NCBI GenBank assembly: GCA_023417775.1
Contig: JAEZEJ010000097.1
Span: forward strand, 4,532 to 68,531
Length of the DNA stretch: 64,000 nt
DNA from: Actinomycetes bacterium
GTDB taxonomy: Bacteria > Actinomycetota > Actinomycetes > Propionibacteriales > Nocardioidaceae
Direction: 5' to 3'
Both the position numbers and the translations under genes were made by a program. This document shows positions 36,803 to 45,670 of this stretch, one piece after another. The notes under the pieces are model-generated. The model had not been told where the DNA came from, ran no database searches, and saw only the letters and a program-made list of their open reading frames with translations. The number at the start of each line of letters is the position of its first letter. The stretch's first letter is position 1.

Positions 36803-37435
36803 ATGAGCGAGCGCGAGGGCTTCGTGGAGAAGCTGGCCGAACACCGTCTGCTGGGAATCGTCCGCGGCACCGACGCTGACGCGAGCATCGCGACGGCCTT
36901 GACCCTCGCCGAGGAGGGGGTGCGGTTGTTCGAGGTGTCGCTGACGAGCGCCGATGCGTTGCGGGTGCTGCGCGAGGTGCGGGCGGCTGTCGGCGACGAT
37001 GTCGAGCTCGGGGCGGGCACGGTGCTCACCGCCGAGCAGGCGGACGCGGCCTTGGAGCATGGGGCGACCTATATCGTGACGCCCGCCGTGGCCCCGTCGG
37101 TCGCGTACTCGGTGGGGCTGGGCGTCCCGGTCGTGTGCGGTGCGCTGACGCCGACCGAGGTGGTCACCGCCGTCGGACTGGGTGTGGATGCCGTCAAGAT
37201 CTTCCCGGCCAATGTCGCCGGGCCCCGGTATCTGAAGGATCTGCGGGCGCCGTTCCCCGATGTGCCCTTCGTCCCCGTGGGCGGTGTGGGGGCCCAGGAG
37301 GTTCCGGAGTACCTGGCCCACGGCGCGGTGGCGGTGGGGGTCGCGAGCCCGCTGTGCGGCGACGCGCCCGACGGCGGTGATCTGGAGCAGTTGCGGGGGC
37401 GCGCCCGCACCTTCCTGGGCCAGGTCGCGCGATGA
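36803..37435 (+). CDS. 2-keto-3-deoxy-6-phosphogalactonate/gluconate aldolase (DgoA/Eda family)
   Basis: A 210-residue KDPG/KHG aldolase. It shows LLGIVRGTDAD, FEVSLTSADALRVL, LGAGTVLTAEQADAALEHGATYIVTP and the Schiff-base lysine in VDAVKIFPAN. It cleaves the phosphorylated keto-deoxy sugar acid to pyruvate and glyceraldehyde 3-phosphate. It lies 13 bases after the dehydratase and its stop overlaps the kinase start. Galactonate rather than gluconate specificity is inferred from the neighbour. Confidence 0.88.
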   Translation: MSEREGFVEKLAEHRLLGIVRGTDADASIATALTLAEEGVRLFEVSLTSADALRVLREVRAAVGDDVELGAGTVLTAEQADAALEHGATYIVTPAVAPSVAYSVGLGVPVVCGALTPTEVVTAVGLGVDAVKIFPANVAGPRYLKDLRAPFPDVPFVPVGGVGAQEVPEYLAHGAVAVGVASPLCGDAPDGGDLEQLRGRARTFLGQVAR

Positions 37436-38370
37436 CCGGCACGACCGGCGTGGACGTGCTGACGGCCGGTGAGGCGATGACCGCGATCCGGTGCGACCAG
37501 CTGCTCCGCCTCGGCGGCCGGGCGAGCGTCTCGATCGCCGGAGCGGAGAGCAATGTGGCGATCGCGATGGCGCGGCTCGGCCATCGGGCGGCGTGGTCGG
37601 GGCGGGTCGGAGGAGACGAGTCCGGGGAGCTGATCCTGCGGACCTTGGCGGCCGAGGGCGTCGATACGACCACCGTGATGCGCGACGACACGGCAGCCAC
37701 GGGGCTGCTCGTCTTCGAACAGCGGCTGCCCGATGTCACGCGCGTCGAGTACCACCGCGCGGGGTCGGCGGGCTCGCGGTGGCGGGTCGCGGATGTCGAT
37801 GCCGCGCTGGCGCTGACACCTCGGCTCGTGCATGTGACGGGCGTGACGGCGGCGTTGTCGGCGACGACGCGCGACGCCCTCGTGCTGCTCGTGCGGCGGG
37901 CGCGGGAGGGTGGTGCGATCGTCAGCCTGGACGTCAACTTCCGTTCGCGATTGTGGTCCCGCGAGGAGGCCTCGCCGGTCCTGCGGGAGCTGGCGGGCTA
38001 TGCCGATATCGTCATCGCCTCTCCGGACGAGTTGGAGCTGCTGGGCTCCGATGCCCGCGCGCTCATCGCCGCCGGGGCGCGCGATGTGGTGGTCAAGCAG
38101 GGCGCCGACGGTGCGACGGCGACCACCGAGGCGGGGGAGGAGTCGGTGTCCGCGCACCGGGTGCGAGTCGTCGATTCGATCGGTGCGGGCGATGCCTTCA
38201 GCGCGGGTTACCTGTCGGCCGTGCTGGATGGTGCCGGGGTCGGTGAGCGGCTGCGGCGGGGCACCGCACTCGGTGCCTTCGCGGTGGCCAGTGCCGGCGA
38301 CTGGGAGGGTCTGCCTACGCGTGACGAGCTCGACCTGATCGGTGCCGGCGAGGGGGCGGCGATCCGATGA
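37432..38370 (+). CDS. PfkB-family kinase, probable 2-keto-3-deoxygluconate/galactonate kinase
   Basis: A 312-residue ribokinase-fold protein. It contains GGRASVSIAGAESNVAIAMARLG near the start, VSLDVNFRSRLWS, VVKQGADGATATT and the anion-hole/catalytic motif DSIGAGDAFSAGYL near the C-terminus. It should phosphorylate the keto-deoxy acid at O6 to feed the aldolase. The ATG overlaps the aldolase stop and its own stop overlaps the lactonase start. Confidence 0.86.
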   Translation: MTGTTGVDVLTAGEAMTAIRCDQLLRLGGRASVSIAGAESNVAIAMARLGHRAAWSGRVGGDESGELILRTLAAEGVDTTTVMRDDTAATGLLVFEQRLPDVTRVEYHRAGSAGSRWRVADVDAALALTPRLVHVTGVTAALSATTRDALVLLVRRAREGGAIVSLDVNFRSRLWSREEASPVLRELAGYADIVIASPDELELLGSDARALIAAGARDVVVKQGADGATATTEAGEESVSAHRVRVVDSIGAGDAFSAGYLSAVLDGAGVGERLRRGTALGAFAVASAGDWEGLPTRDELDLIGAGEGAAIR

Positions 38371-39227
38371 GCGTCGTCTCAGGTCCCTGGCAGCCGGTCG
38401 ACGAGCGCCGTTGCGAGCTCGGCGAGGGTGCGCGCTGGCTCTCGTCGGGGCGGTTCGTCTTCGTCGATCTGCTGGCCGGACGCCTGTTCTCGACCAGTGG
38501 TGAGCCGGGAGCGGGGGCTCGTGAGGAGCTCGCGCTCGATGTGCCACTGGGCGCGGTGGCCGAGCATCCCGACGGATGGATCGCCGCGGCGGGCGAGGGC
38601 GTCGTCGTGCTCCGTGAGGGCGAGCCGATCTGGCTCGCGCGCCCTGCTGCCGATGCGGATGTCGCGATGCGGATGAACGACGGCGTCGCCGATGCGCGTG
38701 GTCGGTTCTGGGCCGGTGCGATGCCCTATGGCGGTGAGCCGGGCACGGGGTTCCTCCTGCGAGTCGATCCCGACAGGTCCGTGCACCGGGTGCTCGACGG
38801 GTTGACCATCCCCAATGGCCCGGCGGTGACGGCTGACGGCTCGCGGCTGTTCCTGGCCGACACGCCGACCGGGTGGATCCGTGCCTACGAGGTCGATCCC
38901 GCGACCGGCGATCTCGGTCCGGCCCAGGACTTCGCCCAGGTGGAGGCCGGCGGCCCCGACGGGATGGTCGTGGATGCCGAGGGATGTGTGTGGTCGGCGG
39001 TCTGGGGTGCCGCTCAGCTGCGGCGGTTCGGGCCCGAGGGGGCGCTGCGCGAGGTGATCGAGGTGCCGGTCCGGCAGCCGACCAGCATCGCGCTGAGTGC
39101 GACGGGGCCGGGGCGGATCCTTGTGACCTCCGCGACCCATGGGCTGGACGATCCCGGTGAGCTCGACGGCTGCACGATCACGGCGAGGACCGAGGTCCAG
39201 GGGATCGCCGCGGCCTCCTTCGGCTGA
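38367..39227 (+). CDS. SMP-30/gluconolactonase family sugar lactonase
   Basis: A 286-residue six-bladed propeller of the SMP-30/regucalcin family. It shows CELGEGARWLSSGRFVFVD (metal-binding Glu), RMNDGVADARGRFWAGAMPY, GLTIPNGPAVTADGSRLFLADTPTGWI and GGPDGMVVDAEG, which supply the Asn and Asp metal ligands. It should open the lactone formed by sugar oxidation, giving the acid used by the dehydratase. It is the last gene of the coupled series; a 48-base gap follows before a gene with its own promoter. Confidence 0.86.
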   Translation: MSVVSGPWQPVDERRCELGEGARWLSSGRFVFVDLLAGRLFSTSGEPGAGAREELALDVPLGAVAEHPDGWIAAAGEGVVVLREGEPIWLARPAADADVAMRMNDGVADARGRFWAGAMPYGGEPGTGFLLRVDPDRSVHRVLDGLTIPNGPAVTADGSRLFLADTPTGWIRAYEVDPATGDLGPAQDFAQVEAGGPDGMVVDAEGCVWSAVWGAAQLRRFGPEGALREVIEVPVRQPTSIALSATGPGRILVTSATHGLDDPGELDGCTITARTEVQGIAAASFG

Positions 39228-39263
39228 GTCGGCGGCCCGCGGGCGCTCGTCCCGTTCCCGACT

Positions 39264-39269
39264 TAGGCT
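39264..39269 (+). promoter_or_regulatory. -10 element TAGGCT of the DoxX-like gene (leaderless)
   Basis: TAGGCT ends 6 bases before the ATG at 39276 and no ribosome site is present, as expected for a leaderless actinobacterial transcript. It marks the end of the sugar operon. Confidence 0.5.
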
Positions 39270-39275
39270 CGATCC

Positions 39276-39689
39276 ATGAGTGCTGTTCGCACCGCTGCCC
39301 GGCTGTTGCTGGGGGCGTTCATGGTCACCGCCGGGACACTGCATCTGACGACGCAGCGTGAGGAGTTCCAGGCCCAGGTGCCCGACTGGTTCCCGGTCGA
39401 TGAGGATCTGACGGTGCTCGGGTCGGGTGTGGTGGAGATCGGCCTGGGGGCCGCGTTCATCGCCGCACCGCGACGCAAGCGCCTGGTCGGCGGGTTGCTG
39501 GCGGCGTTCTTCGTGGTGATCTTTCCGGGCAATATCGCGCAGTACGCCGAGGGCACGGATGCCTTCGGGCTGGACACGGACGGCAAGCGGCTGGCGCGGT
39601 TGTTCTTCCAGCCGCTGCTGGTGCTGTGGGCGTTGTGGGCCGGCGGCGTGTTCCGTCGGCGGTCCGGCCGTGACGAGCGCGCGGACTGA
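39276..39689 (+). CDS. DoxX-like small membrane protein
   Basis: A 137-residue protein with about four hydrophobic segments and the family-type beginning AARLLLGAFMVTAGTLHL, then VEIGLGAAFIAAP and LARLFFQPLLVLWALW. DoxX/DUF4870-like proteins of this size are widespread and mostly uncharacterised. It has its own leaderless promoter and is followed after 14 bases by a PPOX-fold gene. Confidence 0.7.
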   Translation: MSAVRTAARLLLGAFMVTAGTLHLTTQREEFQAQVPDWFPVDEDLTVLGSGVVEIGLGAAFIAAPRRKRLVGGLLAAFFVVIFPGNIAQYAEGTDAFGLDTDGKRLARLFFQPLLVLWALWAGGVFRRRSGRDERAD

Positions 39690-39703
39690 GTGAGGGAGCG
39701 GAT

Positions 39704-40183
39704 ATGGCACCGACGATCGCCACGAACACCCGGGTCGACCTCGATGGGCTGCTGGAGTTCGTCCGCCCTCGGCACCGGATGATCCTCATCACCGAGCGGG
39801 CCGACGGCACCCCGCAGGCGTCGCCCGTGACCGGCGGCGTCGATGACTCGGGCCGGGTGGTGATCGCGACCTATCCCGAGCGCCACAAGACCCGCAACGC
39901 CCGGACTCGGCCCGGGGTCAGCGTCGTGGTGCTGTCCGATGACTGGAATGACGCCTGGGTGCAGGTGGACGGCACCTGCGAGGTGCTCGATGCCGCGGAC
40001 GGGGGCGAGGCCCTCGACGCCTTCGTCGAGTACTTCCGGAACATCTCGGGCGAGCATTCGGACTGGGACGAGTACCGTCAGGCGATGATCGACCAGGGCA
40101 AGTCGCTGCTGCGCATCACGCCGACCCGGTGGGGCCCCGTGGCCACGGGCGGCTTCCCGGCCCGTCTCGCGTGTGGGGCGTGA
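39704..40183 (+). CDS. PPOX-class F420/FMN-dependent oxidoreductase (Rv1155-like)
   Basis: A 159-residue split-barrel flavoprotein. HRMILITERADGTPQASPVTGGVDDSGRVVIATYPERHKTRNARTRPGVSVVVL resembles the F420-binding Rv1155 group, and WVQVDGTCEVLD and TRWGPVATGGFPAR complete the barrel. The family reduces small molecules with F420H2 or FMN. The ATG follows GAGGGAGCGG. No link to the neighbouring iron genes is evident. Confidence 0.8.
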   Translation: MAPTIATNTRVDLDGLLEFVRPRHRMILITERADGTPQASPVTGGVDDSGRVVIATYPERHKTRNARTRPGVSVVVLSDDWNDAWVQVDGTCEVLDAADGGEALDAFVEYFRNISGEHSDWDEYRQAMIDQGKSLLRITPTRWGPVATGGFPARLACGA

Positions 40184-40270
40184 CGTCCCGGTTGACGCGC
40201 GGTGCGGCCTCGAGGCCGTGTGGTGATGGGACAGGACAAGCACCTGGCGTTCGCGGACAGCGATGAGGGA

Positions 40271-40289
40271 TAAGGCAAGGCTAGCCTGA
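40271..40289 (+). promoter_or_regulatory. IdeR/DmdR-type iron box upstream of the SIP fusion gene
   Basis: TAAGGCAAGGCTAGCCTGA matches about 14 of 19 positions of the iron-box consensus and closely resembles, in reverse complement, the box at 52047. It lies 60 bp before the GTG at 40349, which has its own GGAGG ribosome site. Confidence 0.72.
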
Positions 40290-40348
40290 ATCATCGCGGT
40301 CGTGCGGTGTGCCCGATCCGCGCCCCGTCACTGATCTGGAGGACCACC

Positions 40349-42196
40349 GTGCCCCGTCGCGCCCGCTCGACCACCGTCCATACCGCCGCGCTGCGCGAAG
40401 TCCGCGTCCTGCGGATCGAGGACGTGACCCCCGGCCTGCGACGCGTGACACTGACGGGCGATCAGCTGGGCGCGTTCAGCCCCGGCGAGGGGGAGGTCAT
40501 CCCGGAGTTTGCGAGCACAGGCTTCGATGACGATATCCGGATGATCTTCGCGCACCCTGGTCAGCGCGAGCCCGTGCTCCCGTACTTCCAGGGCGGCACC
40601 TGGCATGCGCCGAAGGATCCGCGGCCGCTCGGTCGCTACTACACGGTCCGTCGCTGGGACCCGGTCACGCGCGAGCTCGACGTGGACTTCGTCAAGCACG
40701 GCGTCGGCGTCGCGGCGACCTGGGCGTATCGCGCGCAACCCGGGGACCGGGTCCACTTCGGCGGGCCCTCGGCCTCTCAGGGCCTGCCCGAGGGTTTCGA
40801 CTGGCTGCTCGTGGCCGGTGACGACACCGCCGCCCCCGCGATCGCCCGGCTCCTGGAGGAGCTGCCCGATGACGCGCGGGGTCAGGTCTTCATCGAGGTC
40901 GCCGACCTCGCGCACCGTCAGCCGCTGCGCGAGCTGCCCGGCGTGGAGGTGACCTGGTTGTCGCGCGCCGGTGCCGCCGCGGGCGGCACGCTCCTGCTCG
41001 ACGCGGTGCAGGGAGCCTCCTGGTGGGATGGCAGTGTCTTCGCCTGGGTGGCCGGCGAGCAGTCCGCGGTCCGCGACATCAGACGTCACCTCGTCCAGGA
41101 CCGGGCGGTGCCGAAGGGAGATATCGACTTCGTCGGCTACTGGAAGCGGACGGCCGCTCCCGCGCTGGCGGAGGACCCGTCGCTGCCTGATCCGGAGCAG
41201 GAGGACGACTCGTTCGAGAGGTTCCACCACAAGTCCGAGATCCTGCCGCCCCTGGCGATCCGGGTCGCGATCGAGCTCGGTCTCGGCGAGCTGATCCTCG
41301 CCGGCGTCCGGACACCGGCGGCGCTGGCGCAGCGCACCGGCACCGTCGAATGGGCGCTGCGCAAGTTCCTGCGTTATCTCGAGACGATCGAGCTCGTGTC
41401 CTCGCGGGACGATGAGTACACGCTCACCGCATCGGGCGAGGAGCTCGCGGAGGCTTGGATGATCCGGGTGCTGCACCCTGGCGGGGTCACGGCTCGCCTG
41501 GAGCAGGGGCTCTTCGGTCTCGCGGAGTCGCTGCGTTCCGGCGAGGCGTCCTATGCCTCCGTGACGGGAAGGGATATCGCGAGTCTGCGCAGCGATGCGG
41601 CCTTCGAGCGCGAGCTCCTCGACGAACGGTCAGAGGGGGCCGAGTATCTCGCCGGACCGCTCGTCGCCGCAGCACCGCTGGACGGTGCGGCGCACGTGTT
41701 GATCGACAGTGACATCGCCGGCGCCGTGGCCTCGCTCGTCGCACAGGCTCACCCGGACACCGAGGTGACGATCCTCGCATCGGCGGCACATGCGGCTTGG
41801 CTCCGCGATGACCTGCCGGCGACGATCTCCGACCCGACACAGGCCGCGCGGGTGCGGGTCGTCGAGGAGGATGCGGACACGTCGGCGGCCGCCGACGTGG
41901 TGCTCGTGGTCGATCGCCTCGCCGATCATCCGGACGCCGAGGCGGCCGCGCTCCTGCGTCGTCATGCGGATCGGCTCGCTCCGGGCGGCCGACTGCTGGT
42001 GTCGGAGGACACGCTGGACCTCGCGGACGTCGACGATCACGACGCCGAGGAGGATCTGCTGCGATTGACGGTGAACGGTTCCGGCTATCGGACCGACCTC
42101 GAGATCGATGCCCTCATCGGCCGTGCCGGCCTGAAGGCGATCGCGACCGAGCGCTTCGGCTGGCGCGGCCTGTTGCGCACACTCGTGCTCGACTGA
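40349..42196 (+). CDS. siderophore-interacting protein fused to a methyltransferase-like domain
   Basis: A 615-residue two-domain protein; the GTG at 40349 follows CTGGAGG. Residues 1-~275 are a SIP reductase (GRYYTVRRWDP FAD motif, LLVAGDDTAAPAIARLL, WVAGEQSAVRDIRRHLV, DFVGYWKR). Residues ~290-615 look like a plant/actinobacterial O-methyltransferase: a winged-helix dimerisation part (LPPLAIRVAIELGLGELI, VEWALRKFLRYLETIELVS) and a Rossmann-like part. The usual SAM-binding VDVGGGxG is replaced by HVLIDSDIAG, so methyl transfer is doubtful. An iron box precedes it, and the gene is convergent (10 bases) with the iron-transport operon. It probably helps reduce or handle imported ferric siderophores. 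Confidence 0.85.
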   Translation: MPRRARSTTVHTAALREVRVLRIEDVTPGLRRVTLTGDQLGAFSPGEGEVIPEFASTGFDDDIRMIFAHPGQREPVLPYFQGGTWHAPKDPRPLGRYYTVRRWDPVTRELDVDFVKHGVGVAATWAYRAQPGDRVHFGGPSASQGLPEGFDWLLVAGDDTAAPAIARLLEELPDDARGQVFIEVADLAHRQPLRELPGVEVTWLSRAGAAAGGTLLLDAVQGASWWDGSVFAWVAGEQSAVRDIRRHLVQDRAVPKGDIDFVGYWKRTAAPALAEDPSLPDPEQEDDSFERFHHKSEILPPLAIRVAIELGLGELILAGVRTPAALAQRTGTVEWALRKFLRYLETIELVSSRDDEYTLTASGEELAEAWMIRVLHPGGVTARLEQGLFGLAESLRSGEASYASVTGRDIASLRSDAAFERELLDERSEGAEYLAGPLVAAAPLDGAAHVLIDSDIAGAVASLVAQAHPDTEVTILASAAHAAWLRDDLPATISDPTQAARVRVVEEDADTSAAADVVLVVDRLADHPDAEAAALLRRHADRLAPGGRLLVSEDTLDLADVDDHDAEEDLLRLTVNGSGYRTDLEIDALIGRAGLKAIATERFGWRGLLRTLVLD

Positions 42197-42206
42197 ACCC
42201 GCTCCG

Positions 42207-43937
42207 TCACGCCCGGCTGTAGATCTCCCACAGCCGGGCGTACCGCCCTCCGGCGGCCACGAGCTCGTCATGGCCGCCCTGCTCGACGACACGGCCGCGG
42301 TCGAGCATCACGATGCGGTCACAGGCTCGCGCCTGGGAGAGCCGGTGGGCGATGACGATCGCGGCTCTGCCCCGGATCACGCGAGCCGTCGCCTCCTCGA
42401 GAACCGCGGCGGTCCGTGAGTCGGCCTCGGCCGTCGCCTCGTCGAGGATCGCGAGCTCCGGATCGTGCAGCGCGAGCCGCGCGAGTGCGAGCAGCTGAGC
42501 CCCGGCGCCGGCCAGTCGGTGCCCTCCGGCGCCGATCGCGGTGTCGAGGTCGTTCGGCAGGCTGGTGATCAGCTCGAGGGCGCCGACCGTGCGCAGAGCC
42601 TCGCGCAGCTCGTCATCGGTGGCTGCTGGCGCGGCGAGCGCCAGGTTGTCCCGCACGGTGCCGGCGAAGACGTGGCTCTCCTGGTCGAGGAAGGCGATCC
42701 GGGACCGGTCCACGGTATGCACGCTGCCGGCATCCGGCTGGCGGGATCCCGATATGAGACGGGCCAGCGTCGTCTTGCCGGACCCTGAGGTCCCCACGAT
42801 CGCGACGTGCTCGCCACTGCCCACGGTCAGGCTGACGCCGTCGAGCACCCGATGCCCGGAGCGATAGGCGAAGTCGACCTCTTCGAGCTGCACGGGATGG
42901 TCGGCCGGCGGTGAAGGCCGTGGGGCAGGCGCGGTCTCCGGACCGGTGTGCGCAGTTCGGGTGACCCCCACGACGCGGGCCAACGACGCGGCGGCCGATT
43001 GCAGGCCGTCCATCACGAACATGAGGCTCGCCAGAGGGCCGGTGATCTGGAGGAAGAGCAGCGATGCGGCGGTCACCTGGCCCAGGGAGGCGTCGTGCTG
43101 TCCGGCGAGCCAGAACCCGCAGGCGAGCACGAGCAACAGGCCGATCGCCTCCGCCAGGTTGATGCGACCGAAGAAGCGGTTCTGCATGATCCGCGCGCGC
43201 ACGCGCCAGCGCGCGACCTCCCAGGTCGCATGCTGCACAGCCGATATCCGCGCGGGGCCCGCGCCGAAGGCGGTGACCGTGGGCAGCGCGGTGAAGGAGA
43301 TGAGGACCTGCTCCCCGCGGGTGCTGTCGGCCGACCGCAGCGCCGCGTACACCGGTGGCACGGCGGGGAGGTACCAGCGCAGGGCCCGCACGTACAGCGG
43401 GATGGCGAGCAGGAAGGCGATGGTGAAGCGCCAGTCGATCGCCGCCGTGCCGATGCCGGCCAGGAGGATCGTGAAGACCGCCGAGGCGATGGTCGGCAGG
43501 ATGCCGGGGAGCTCGTCGGAGACATTGCGGGTGTCGGTCGCGGCACGGGTGACGACGTCTCCGCTGCCGACGCGTTCGATCTCGGCCTCCGGCAGGACGA
43601 GCATCGCCGCGACGAAAATCTCGCGGAGCTCGGCGGCCATGGTCTCGACGAGCCGGCCGAGCGAGACGACTCCGAGCAGCTCGGCGATCCCGCCGAGGAT
43701 CGCTGCGCCCCCGAGGATCGCGAGCTGCCACCAGAAGATCGTGGGGACGCCCGAGCCTTCGCTGCGGGTGACGGTCTCGACCATCCAGCCGATCGTCAGC
43801 GGCAGGACGAGCGTCATCGCCGCGGCGATCAACAGCAGCACCAGGACTCCGGCGATACGCCAGCGACGGCCGGTGGAGAGGCGGGAGATCTCCGCCCACA
43901 TCTGCCGGCCGTCGGCGACCGGGAGGCGGGCGCTCAC
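42207..43937 (-). CDS. ABC half-transporter B of the iron-locus heterodimer
   Basis: A 576-residue type I exporter-fold protein: about six membrane segments in residues ~25-320, then an ATPase domain with intact Walker A GTSGSGKTT and Walker B LAILDEATAEAD (catalytic Glu present). The signature is LAGAGAQ instead of LSGGQ. With the partner encoded at 43934, the only intact composite ATP site uses this Walker A and the partner's LSGGQ. The GTG at 43937 overlaps the partner's stop. It resembles IrtB in context (an iron-regulated siderophore pair), so import or export of a siderophore is possible. It is the last gene of the minus-strand operon. Confidence 0.85.
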   Translation of the reverse strand: MSARLPVADGRQMWAEISRLSTGRRWRIAGVLVLLLIAAAMTLVLPLTIGWMVETVTRSEGSGVPTIFWWQLAILGGAAILGGIAELLGVVSLGRLVETMAAELREIFVAAMLVLPEAEIERVGSGDVVTRAATDTRNVSDELPGILPTIASAVFTILLAGIGTAAIDWRFTIAFLLAIPLYVRALRWYLPAVPPVYAALRSADSTRGEQVLISFTALPTVTAFGAGPARISAVQHATWEVARWRVRARIMQNRFFGRINLAEAIGLLLVLACGFWLAGQHDASLGQVTAASLLFLQITGPLASLMFVMDGLQSAAASLARVVGVTRTAHTGPETAPAPRPSPPADHPVQLEEVDFAYRSGHRVLDGVSLTVGSGEHVAIVGTSGSGKTTLARLISGSRQPDAGSVHTVDRSRIAFLDQESHVFAGTVRDNLALAAPAATDDELREALRTVGALELITSLPNDLDTAIGAGGHRLAGAGAQLLALARLALHDPELAILDEATAEADSRTAAVLEEATARVIRGRAAIVIAHRLSQARACDRIVMLDRGRVVEQGGHDELVAAGGRYARLWEIYSRA

Positions 43938-45670
43938 GGCATCGCCCCGGTCGTCGGGGACGTCACGCTGCGATCGGCTACGGCATGGAAGGCCGAGGCG
44001 GAGGTCACGACGATCGTGGTCCGTGCTCGTCGTGCCTGGCGTACGCGTCCCGCTATCTCCAGCTCGGTGACCGAGTCGACCGAGCTGGTGGGTTCGTGCA
44101 GGACGAGGACCGTGGCGTCGCGCGCGATCGCGCGGGCCAGGGCGACGCGCTGACGCTGGCCGCCCGACAGCGTGCGGCCGCCGTCCCCGATCGGCGTGTC
44201 ATAACCCTGGGGGAGTTCGTGCTCGAGGCTCTCACAGCAGGCGATGTGCAGGGCGGCGACGGCGTGAGCGCGATCCTCCTCCCGCTCCGGCGGGGCCGCA
44301 TTGGCGAGCACGGTGGGCTCCAGCAGGTCGGGGTGGTGCGGGGCGACGAGGATCGTGCGGCGGAGTTCATCGGCCCGGTACTCCTGCACCGGCCGGTCGT
44401 CGAGTTTCACCTCCACGGTCCCGGCGTCGACGTGCGGGGTGGACAGCGTCAGGGCGGCCACGAGCGCGTCGCCGTCCACCACGGCCGGATCGACCGCGAC
44501 GAACTCCCCGGGGCGTATCTCGAGCGACTCCAGCAGGTGAGGGGAGGTGAGGCGTAGTCGCGGGGTCGTCGGGACGGCTCGTGTGCCGGTCGCGGCCGGA
44601 TCCGGCCCGAGTCCGAGGAGGTCGAGGAGGCGGCGAGCCGATGCCAGTGCCTCGGCGGCGACCGTGGCGGCCTCCTCGATGAGGATCCGCAGAGGTTGCA
44701 GGATCGTCTGGGCGATGCCCGCGGCTGCGATGAGCTGACCGATGGTGATCGATCCGTGGAAGGTCAGGGCTGCCGCGAGGACGGCGACCGTACCGGCGAA
44801 GAGACCTGTGAGAGCGGCATTGGTGCCCACCAGCGCGGCTTCGGCGCGGTTCGCCGAGAGGGCGCCGGTCAGGGCGGTGCGGCTGATCCCGCGGTAGTGC
44901 GTGGCGGCGGCCCGGCGGGCCCCGATCCCGGCGATGACACGATGTCCGGCGATGAGATCGGCGGCGGTGCCGGAGGCGTCGGCGATCGCGGCCTGCTCAC
45001 GCTCGGCACGACGCCGGAGGGGACGTGCGACGACGGCCATGACGAGCAGGATCACGGGGGCGCCGATGATGACGGCGGTACCGAGCAGCGGATGGATCGC
45101 GAACAGGGTCACGGCGGCGACCACCACCGCGACGAGATTGCCGATCGGGTAGATCGCGAAGTAGAGCGCGCTGCAGGCGCGCATCGTGTCGGAGGTAGCG
45201 ACCGACAGCAGGCGTCCGGGCAGTTGCGGCGGCCCCTCGGTGCCGCGCACGTCGAGTACCCGCTCGACCACGCGAGCTGAGAGCTCGTACTGCGCCCGCT
45301 GGACGCAGAGCCACCCCATGCGGCCGCCGAAGCGGTAGGTCAGGTTGATGATCACGTAGAGACCCGCGATGACCCCGGCCCAGGCCAGGAAGCCGGACAG
45401 CGCGTCGCGGGTCGACGTTCCGGTGGTGACCGGCCCGATCCCACGGTCGATCGCCGCGCCCAGTGCCAGCGGGATGAGTGTGCTGGCGGTATTGAACAGG
45501 ATCAGCAGCAGACAGCCGACGGCCGCGATCGCTCCACCGGACCGGATGATGGCGAGCGCGAGGCGGAGCGGCGACATGCCGGCGCGGAGGCCGATGCGCG
45601 GCGCCGGTGGGTCGGCGGGCACGTCGAAGAAGACCGGGAGGCGCCGCGGGGGGCTCCAGGCGCCGGTCAT
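43934..45670 (-). CDS. ABC half-transporter A, with lost Walker A
   Basis: A 578-residue membrane/ATPase protein starting at the ATG that overlaps the fecE-like stop; the very long frame upstream of it only shadows other genes. The membrane region spans residues ~35-330. In the ATPase part the Walker A loop is missing (VAVDPAVVDGDALVAAL, no GxxGxGKS/T), the signature LSGGQRQ is intact, and Walker B reads VLVLHEPTSSVD with His in place of Asp. It should therefore be unable to hydrolyse ATP itself but can complete the partner's site. Confidence 0.85.
   Translation of the reverse strand: MTGAWSPPRRLPVFFDVPADPPAPRIGLRAGMSPLRLALAIIRSGGAIAAVGCLLLILFNTASTLIPLALGAAIDRGIGPVTTGTSTRDALSGFLAWAGVIAGLYVIINLTYRFGGRMGWLCVQRAQYELSARVVERVLDVRGTEGPPQLPGRLLSVATSDTMRACSALYFAIYPIGNLVAVVVAAVTLFAIHPLLGTAVIIGAPVILLVMAVVARPLRRRAEREQAAIADASGTAADLIAGHRVIAGIGARRAAATHYRGISRTALTGALSANRAEAALVGTNAALTGLFAGTVAVLAAALTFHGSITIGQLIAAAGIAQTILQPLRILIEEAATVAAEALASARRLLDLLGLGPDPAATGTRAVPTTPRLRLTSPHLLESLEIRPGEFVAVDPAVVDGDALVAALTLSTPHVDAGTVEVKLDDRPVQEYRADELRRTILVAPHHPDLLEPTVLANAAPPEREEDRAHAVAALHIACCESLEHELPQGYDTPIGDGGRTLSGGQRQRVALARAIARDATVLVLHEPTSSVDSVTELEIAGRVRQARRARTTIVVTSASAFHAVADRSVTSPTTGAMP

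Noticed and set aside
39264..39269. TAGGCT before the DoxX-like gene read as an iron-box half site
   Set aside because: No second half; better explained as a -10 element, since the same hexamer precedes the RDD gene.
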